Positions 32,049-36,750 of a DNA stretch of 36,750 nucleotides are shown one piece after another. The notes under the pieces were generated by a model that saw only the letters and a program-made list of their open reading frames with translations, was not told the DNA's origin and searched no databases. The first letter of the stretch is position 1; every line of letters starts with the position of its first letter. The position numbers and the translations under genes were made by a program. Source of the DNA: a virus; the IMG/VR virus record IMGVR_UViG_3300009376_001049, positions 1 through 36,750 of that record; one strand, written 5' to 3'.

Positions 32049-33473
32049 ATGGTACAGCCAAGCAGAGTCGATCCAAATAAAAGGACTATTAAGTTTACAA
32101 ACGTCGATAACACTTCGGACGCAAAACAAGCGTTTGAGGAGCGTAAAAAGTATGCAGATTTTATATTCCCTCTTTCGACCGACGCCAGCCGCTCTTTTAA
32201 TTTTTGGGGTTCTGATAAGTTTTTTGGCAGAGTAAACCAAGCCGGCAATCCTGTGCTTGTCTCGGGGCGACGACTCAAGCAACTGGGCGCTGCCGAGAGC
32301 GGAAAAACATGTTATGCTCTTGATTTCGTTGCCGACGCTTGGCGTGATTTCTCGGACAAAGTGAAGTCGGAAATAGCATCCGGAAGACTTTATGGTTCAG
32401 GTCCGTATTCGAAACTAGAGGTTCAGAGAGGGTGGAGTGACATCTATACAGATTACCACTCGTACATTACGCAGGACCTATACCCAGCCTTTCAAAACAC
32501 TTTTATGAACCTCCCGACAAGAAAGAGAAGGATAGCAAATTTTGATGGGTTTCTTGAGGTGTTTGATGAGTTCGCCGGTTTGATTATTAAAGATGCTGGT
32601 CCAATTACTCTGTCCGGTTTTGTTGAAAGTATATACTCTTCCCCGGTTAATACGGGGCTTGTGATAGAGACAAGCAAAGCCGACCATGACGAGGATCTAA
32701 ACAAGGAAGTAAATTTTTTGTATGATGAAAATTATCGACTAGTAGTCAAACTGGCCTCTCAATATGGATTTTATATAGATAAAAATGCTCCATGGAGATT
32801 TGTGTGCGACCCAGCTTCGAGAGCCGCACAAGAGTATATGATTGGGGTATCGATGGTGAGCCAAGACCAAGAAGAGAACCCAGAGGGGGAGTGCGATGAT
32901 TCTGCCTTCGTGCCAAAGAACTCTCGGCTCTCAGAGCCTTTTGGGTATTCAAGAATACCTGGATTTGAAAATATAATGAGGCGAGCGCCAGGGTATGACC
33001 ACTACAGGGATGCGCTCGGAGCAGCTTTTGGTGCCAACTCGGTTTATTCCGGTCTATTTAGGTCATCTTATATGGAAACTTGGGATTTAGACATAGATAT
33101 TTTGAAAGTTTATTTGTTGGATTTTTATAATCGATATGTTGCCGCAAATAGCAGTCTTTTAATACCGGCTGAGACTTTGAAAAAGTGTGATAAGCCTATT
33201 ACAATAATTAGGGAACTCCTGACGCCAAATGTTTTATCTCTGTATGGCGATAAATGGTCTTTGAGAGCTTTCTATTCACTTAGGCGAAGAGAGCGAAGCA
33301 TTAAAGAGACGCCCAAGAACGAACTGAGGGATATTAGGGAAATTTTTACTTTTTATGATTTTTCCCCTCAAGGAAGAAACAACTCTAGGCACACAAAGGC
33401 TCTGAAATATACTTATGATAAATTTATCGGAGGCTTAACAACAGACATGATCTCGGATAAACTTATTTCGTAA
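32049..33473 (+). CDS. Conserved virion-region protein downstream of hub
   Basis: A 474-aa protein starting MVQPSRVDPNKRTIKFTN. Notable stretches are FIFPLSTDASRSFNFWGSDK near residue 38, GWSDIYTDYHSYITQDLYPA (aromatic-rich, ~129-148), VKLASQYGFYIDKNAPWRFV (~240) and a basic helical end. No fold is recognised. It begins three bases after the hub-like stop, so it is likely a baseplate component, perhaps linking hub and wedge. I recall relatives in marine phage genomes only as hypothetical or structural proteins. Confidence 0.6.
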   Translation: MVQPSRVDPNKRTIKFTNVDNTSDAKQAFEERKKYADFIFPLSTDASRSFNFWGSDKFFGRVNQAGNPVLVSGRRLKQLGAAESGKTCYALDFVADAWRDFSDKVKSEIASGRLYGSGPYSKLEVQRGWSDIYTDYHSYITQDLYPAFQNTFMNLPTRKRRIANFDGFLEVFDEFAGLIIKDAGPITLSGFVESIYSSPVNTGLVIETSKADHDEDLNKEVNFLYDENYRLVVKLASQYGFYIDKNAPWRFVCDPASRAAQEYMIGVSMVSQDQEENPEGECDDSAFVPKNSRLSEPFGYSRIPGFENIMRRAPGYDHYRDALGAAFGANSVYSGLFRSSYMETWDLDIDILKVYLLDFYNRYVAANSSLLIPAETLKKCDKPITIIRELLTPNVLSLYGDKWSLRAFYSLRRRERSIKETPKNELRDIREIFTFYDFSPQGRNNSRHTKALKYTYDKFIGGLTTDMISDKLIS

Positions 33474-33483
33474 GGTTTTAATA

Positions 33484-34704
33484 TTGCTGTTTCAGACATT
33501 AGATGACAAAGCTGAGTGTGTGGGCATATACACCAACAAAGAGATGATCTTTGATCCGGACAAATTTCCTGATAGTATCTCCCAGACTTGGAGCTATTCT
33601 CCTTATTTGCGGGGCAGGGATATCGACTATGCCTCTTTGTTTCTGGAGGGCAGATCACTGGCTGGCTGCATTCCTGAATATTTACGAGATGATTGGGATG
33701 ATGTGTCAGAGAGAATACTAGCTTTCAAGAGATCTCTTAGTATATCAAAAGTAAATCAAGATGAAAACTGTTTTTTTGACTTGGTGCCGGAAAGATTTTT
33801 AGTCGATTTCTGCGAGGTGAAGAATCGTATAACAGAACATGTTCTTCAAACAATGGAAAGACCAAAAAGATATGGCTTTTATAAACATGTCTCGATGCTC
33901 TTGGGCGACATAGCCTCTCAGCCAATTAATGTTGACAAGAAGAAATTATTATCATATACAGAAAATCCAAAGACCGGCGGACAGGCCAGGTCACTCCTGA
34001 CATCACCACCGTATGTTAGGTACAAGCAATTCGGCACTAAGACAGGGCGCTTAACGACCGATAAAAACTCGTTTCCGATATTGACACTGAACAAGCATCT
34101 TCGTTCTATCATCAAGCCACAAAATGACATGTACGTTGAGTTTGATTTCAACGGTGCTGAGATTCGTACTTTGCTTGGCTTGTTAGACGAGCCGCAGCCG
34201 AAAGAAGATGTTCACCAATTCCACCTTCAGAGGATTTTCAATTCTTCAGTAACCAGGGAGCAGGCCAAAGTATATTTTTTTTCTTGGCTGTATGGATCGA
34301 GAGAAATGTCAACCAAACAAGAGGGAAAAGAATTAGAAAAGTTTTACGACAGAGAAAAGCTGCTCAAAGGCTTTTATAATGACAACCAAGTGACGACACC
34401 ATACGGGAAAACCATGAAAGATGTCAGCAGGCATCACGCATTAAACTACTTGGTTCAATCCACTACGGCAGAACTGACTTTGAAGCAGGCTCTTAAGATT
34501 GATTATCTTTTGCGGACCAAGGGTTCTGGGTCAAAAATAGCTTTCTTGATACATGATGCTATCGTTCTAGATCTGAAAAAAGAAGACAAACATCTACTAC
34601 CTTCGGTTTTTCGCTTGATGAAATCCACCAATTTTGGAGAGTTCGGTGTAAATACTAAGTCAGGCAAGTGCCTGGGAACACTTAGGGAGTTTGAAATTGG
34701 ATAA
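33484..34704 (+). CDS. Short family-A DNA polymerase-like protein
   Basis: A 406-aa protein with family-A polymerase motifs in order: GTKTGRLTTDKNSFPILTL (184-202), motif A VEFDFNGAEIRTLLGLL (218-234, Asp221), a finger-type EQAKVYFFSWLYGS (259-272, Lys262 and Tyr270-Gly271), NYLVQSTTAELTL (321-333) and motif C LIHDAIVLDL (355-364). The usual HDE is HDA here, but the Asp is kept. There is no room for a 3'-5' exonuclease and the thumb is small. The TTG start (AAGG upstream) sits 11 bases after a structural gene. It may polymerise DNA, act in repair, or be a non-replicative descendant. A main replicase would lie outside the window. Confidence 0.78.
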   Translation: MLFQTLDDKAECVGIYTNKEMIFDPDKFPDSISQTWSYSPYLRGRDIDYASLFLEGRSLAGCIPEYLRDDWDDVSERILAFKRSLSISKVNQDENCFFDLVPERFLVDFCEVKNRITEHVLQTMERPKRYGFYKHVSMLLGDIASQPINVDKKKLLSYTENPKTGGQARSLLTSPPYVRYKQFGTKTGRLTTDKNSFPILTLNKHLRSIIKPQNDMYVEFDFNGAEIRTLLGLLDEPQPKEDVHQFHLQRIFNSSVTREQAKVYFFSWLYGSREMSTKQEGKELEKFYDREKLLKGFYNDNQVTTPYGKTMKDVSRHHALNYLVQSTTAELTLKQALKIDYLLRTKGSGSKIAFLIHDAIVLDLKKEDKHLLPSVFRLMKSTNFGEFGVNTKSGKCLGTLREFEIG

Positions 34705-35554
34705 AGTGATCGGCGTTGGGGAGTTTGGCTGTGCTCTTGCAGAAGAGTTGACAGCTTATCCGGAATATCGTGTATATAAAATTAACTCTGAGACAACAGA
34801 GAGGGGCTCCTTAGGTATAGGGAGTTACTCGGATATGCAAGAGTATGAAAGCAATATTGACGAGGACGAAGTAGCAGTTTACCTTAGGTCCGTCAGAGAC
34901 GGCGATGAAGTTCTTGTAGTTGTTGAAGGCGGCGACCCAATCACGGGCTCTTTGTTGAGAATTTTAAATACTATCAGTGAAGCGAAGATTTCTGTTCTGT
35001 ATGTTTGCCCAGATAGAAACATATGCTCCGAGATCCAGAAAAGAGACGACAAAATATGCTTCAATGTGATTCAGGAATATGCCAGAAGCGGTGTCCTAGA
35101 TAGGGTCTACTTAGTGAACAAGTCTTCGGTCGAGGCCTTGGTTGGAGACGTTTCAATACAGGAATATGAAAAAAGCATTTCATATTTTATATCCTATGTG
35201 GTGGCGATGGTCAACTATTTTAACCATAGTGATGCGATAGTATTGAACAAGATGAGTATCAAGAATTCCTGTAGGGTTGCCACATTCGGTGTTTGTTCCC
35301 TAGATAACAAGACACCCGTCAATTTATTATTCCCCCTGAAGAAAATATCAGATGTTCACTTTTACTATGGGCTACCAAGCGACGTGATAGAGGGCGATGG
35401 AACTTTGATGAAAAAAATAAAACAACAAGTAAGAGATTACAAAACCGATGAATCCATGAGCGTTGGATTCTCTGTTTATTCCCTTACGTTGCCGGATCCT
35501 TTTGTTGTCTGTACAGCCTACTCGAATGAAATACAAAATTTTGCCTTCGTTTAA
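34697..35554 (+). CDS. Divergent tubulin/FtsZ-like protein
   Basis: A 285-aa protein from a TTG at 34697, 7 bases after GGGAG; a TTG at 34691 is too close to that site. The outline follows the tubulin fold and the phage's own tubulin-like protein: a T1-type GVGEFGCALAEEL (6-18), YKINSE where FtsZ has NTD, a glycine-poor T4-type VEGGDPITGSLLRIL (76-90) and LVNKSSVEALVG (139-150, cf. MVDNEKIKKLYP). The helix ISYFISYVVAMVNYFNHSD (161-179) matches INNTVAGLFHVFNVL. The acidic T7 residues of FtsZ are not seen. It may be a non-hydrolysing partner or regulator of the canonical homologue, which is inference. It overlaps the polymerase-like gene by 8 bases. Confidence 0.65.
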   Translation: MDKVIGVGEFGCALAEELTAYPEYRVYKINSETTERGSLGIGSYSDMQEYESNIDEDEVAVYLRSVRDGDEVLVVVEGGDPITGSLLRILNTISEAKISVLYVCPDRNICSEIQKRDDKICFNVIQEYARSGVLDRVYLVNKSSVEALVGDVSIQEYEKSISYFISYVVAMVNYFNHSDAIVLNKMSIKNSCRVATFGVCSLDNKTPVNLLFPLKKISDVHFYYGLPSDVIEGDGTLMKKIKQQVRDYKTDESMSVGFSVYSLTLPDPFVVCTAYSNEIQNFAFV

Positions 35555-35564
35555 CACTATATAT

Positions 35565-35575
35565 TGTGATATAAT
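35565..35575 (+). promoter_or_regulatory. Candidate extended -10 promoter, TGTGATATAAT
   Basis: TTGTGATATAAT contains a perfect TATAAT and shares TGTG(A/G)TATA with two other sites. It lies ~15 bases before the next start, so the leader is short. The -35 region (TTTAAC, about 14 bases upstream of the -10) is weak. Confidence 0.5.
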
Positions 35576-35589
35576 GAAGGACATTTATT

Positions 35590-36033
35590 TTGGCGAACAA
35601 CAATTCTAAAAGGGGCGTACTACTCGCCTCATTCATAACAACGGACAGCGACGAAGATATTGACGCCGAAGTGCATTTTATAGTGAACGAGCTTGAGCTA
35701 ACCAATAATTATATTTTCTTACTGCAAAACAAAAACTCACCAGAGAAGAAAATATTAACTTACAACGCAGTGACACAGCCTGGTAAGAAGTTTAACCCTC
35801 GGCTGCACACAATGAGAATCCACAGAAAAAAACAATCTAATACTCTTTATTCAATAAATGCTTTGAATGCTGCGGTAGCAGAACAACACGATGGCAAGAC
35901 CGGCAAGCATTTAAAATTAGACTGGGCAGCATACTCTAATTCTCTTTTGCTTACAGTTGGAAAAAAACTCCAAGTCCATCCCATTGAAGTTCTTAAGATT
36001 TTCAAAATAGAAGATCCTCCCGAAGAAAATTAG
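35590..36033 (+). CDS. Conserved hypothetical protein upstream of gp32
   Basis: A 147-aa protein from a TTG start with AAGGA upstream. The first part is mixed alpha/beta (GVLLASFITT, EVHFIVNELEL, YIFLLQNKNS). The centre contains MRIHRKKQSNTLYSINALNA (about residues 75-94), a conserved-looking block, and the end has DWAAYSNSLLLTVGKKLQV. I have seen similar small proteins beside gp32 or late genes of marine T4-like phages, without function. It has its own candidate promoter and a TAG stop, so it seems to open an early/middle-type unit with gp32. Confidence 0.6.
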   Translation: MANNNSKRGVLLASFITTDSDEDIDAEVHFIVNELELTNNYIFLLQNKNSPEKKILTYNAVTQPGKKFNPRLHTMRIHRKKQSNTLYSINALNAAVAEQHDGKTGKHLKLDWAAYSNSLLLTVGKKLQVHPIEVLKIFKIEDPPEEN

Positions 36034-36034
36034 C

Positions 36035-36062
36035 TTTACACCCTCTCCGGATGTGGTATAGT
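36035..36062 (+). promoter_or_regulatory. Candidate sigma70/T4-early-type promoter before gp32
   Basis: TTTACA (36035-36040), a 16-base spacer, then TATAGT (36057-36062) preceded by TGTGG. CTTTACA resembles the -35 of T4 early promoters (GTTTAC), and AGCTTTA is one base from the T4 MotA box TGCTTTA. It starts at the stop of the preceding gene and ends 35 bases before the gp32 ATG. This is the best-formed host-type promoter in the window. Confidence 0.65.
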
Positions 36063-36097
36063 AGATCACGGTCAACTAACCAGTAAAGGAGAAAATT

Positions 36098-36712
36098 ATG
36101 GGTATTGATCTTAACAAGATGCGGCAGAAACACGCTGCTCTTACGACCAGAGGAGGCGACTCCTCAGAAAACTATTGGAAGCCAGAGGAAGGCACGCACC
36201 AGTTACGACTAGTGTGTCCACCAAACGGCGATCCTTTCTTTGAGGCATATTACCACTACGGCATGGGTGCCGAAGGTAAGACTACTGTCCTCAGTCCACG
36301 AACTAATGGCGATCCCGATCCCATTGCAGAGTGGGGAACCAGCCTTTGGAACGAAGGCACTGACGGCTCCAAGGAGGCAGCCAAACGCTTTTGGCCGAAG
36401 ATGCGAATCTTTGCTCCCGTCGTCGTTCGTGGCGAAGAGGACAAGGGTGTTCGCTGGTGGGGCTTTTCCCGCACCACCTATCAGGCTCTACTTGATGTAG
36501 TGCTTGACCCTGAGTACGGTGACATTACCGACACCGAAAAGGGTACGGACATTCGCATTGACTACGGCAAGAAGTCGGGTCAATCATTCCCAACGACTGA
36601 CGTGCGCCCCATGCGCCGCACCTCACCCTTGGCGAAGACCGAAGAAGAAGTCAACACTCTTCTTGAAACCATCAAGGACGCAGCGGATGTGTTTGAGGTC
36701 GCTACTTACTAG
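36098..36712 (+). CDS. 32: Single-stranded DNA-binding protein (gp32-like), ends at TAG
   Basis: A 204-aa protein. A basic N-terminal segment (LNKMRQKHAALTTR) leads into an OB-type core: EGTHQLRLVCPPNGDPF, then YHYGMGAEGKTTVL, then RFWPKMRIFAPVVVRGEEDK (~96-115) and GFSRTTYQALLDVVLDPEYG. The end includes TDIRIDYGKKSG. This matches T4 gp32 order, which coats ssDNA in replication, recombination and repair. Where T4 has zinc ligands (C..H..CPVC), this protein has VLSPRTNGDPDPIAEWG and no Cys. It ends at a TAG while T4 gp32 is 301 aa, and the same frame continues open to the window edge. AAAGGAG precedes the ATG. Confidence 0.82.
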   Translation: MGIDLNKMRQKHAALTTRGGDSSENYWKPEEGTHQLRLVCPPNGDPFFEAYYHYGMGAEGKTTVLSPRTNGDPDPIAEWGTSLWNEGTDGSKEAAKRFWPKMRIFAPVVVRGEEDKGVRWWGFSRTTYQALLDVVLDPEYGDITDTEKGTDIRIDYGKKSGQSFPTTDVRPMRRTSPLAKTEEEVNTLLETIKDAADVFEVATY

Positions 36713-36750
36713 GATTGCCAAAAGGTTCTGAACGATACCTTGGGCGACAC

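Noticed and set aside
36710-36712. Genome-wide TAG recoding (TAG to Gln) suggested by gp32
   Set aside because: TAG clearly ends gp23 before its terminator and ends bS21 just before the next start, and no other gene has an internal TAG. Standard code is the simpler reading.
1-36750. tRNA genes, CRISPR arrays, insertion sequences or attachment sites
   Set aside because: No cloverleaf-like element, regularly spaced repeat, transposase, integrase or flanking direct repeat was recognised by eye. A tRNA scan could still find something that I missed.

Overview
The window reads as the late (virion assembly) half of a contractile-tailed, T4-superfamily bacteriophage genome. All convincing genes lie on the + strand, packed head to tail with short overlaps, and about a dozen T4 virion proteins can be recognised. 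A lipobox and spanin-like envelope proteins point to a Gram-negative host. The general look, and my memory of similar proteins from marine phages, suggest an aquatic or marine myovirus distant from T4. The host cannot be named from this sequence. No tRNA, CRISPR array, integrase or transposase was seen.

Layout. (1) 1-3141 is an accessory and envelope module: the tail end of a small Cys-rich protein, a cytochrome c lipoprotein, three tiny proteins, a holin-like and a spanin-like membrane protein, a full-length FtsZ/tubulin-like GTPase and a second spanin-like protein. (2) 3138-9893 holds packaging and the start of the head module: a Zn-finger protein, a conserved unknown, large terminase gp17, portal gp20, two unknowns, a CPxC membrane protein and prohead protease gp21. 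(3) 9898-15757 is the head: a fibre-like protein, a small head-associated candidate, ribosomal protein bS21, a duplicated pair of small beta-rich proteins, scaffold gp22 and major capsid gp23, closed by a rho-independent terminator. (4) 15874-22343 holds the neck and tail tube: gp13-like, gp14-like, gp15-like, gp18 sheath and gp19 tube. (5) 22400-33473 is the tail and baseplate: gp26-family protein, an overlapping small ORF, tape measure, two paralogous tube-initiator-like proteins, gp53-like wedge, and a 1246-aa hub-like and a 474-aa structural candidate. (6) 33484-36712 leaves virion genes: a short family-A polymerase-like protein, a divergent second tubulin-like protein, an unknown, and gp32 ssDNA-binding protein.

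Regulation. Eight short intergenic or 5' regions carry the same octamer ACTATTTA, 29-84 nt before a + strand start codon. It is a strong candidate for this phage's late promoter, although its reverse complement resembles the T4 late box. A second class, with the core TGTG(A/G)TATA, precedes three other genes including gp32.

The most interesting content is host-like machinery inside a late virion operon: cytochrome c, bS21, and two tubulin-fold proteins of which only one keeps recognisable GTPase loops. Also notable are a bS21 C-terminus that coincides with a duplicated promoter/leader, a possible frameshift site at the gp26-family gene, and a gp32 that has lost its zinc ligands and ends at an amber codon while the frame stays open beyond it.
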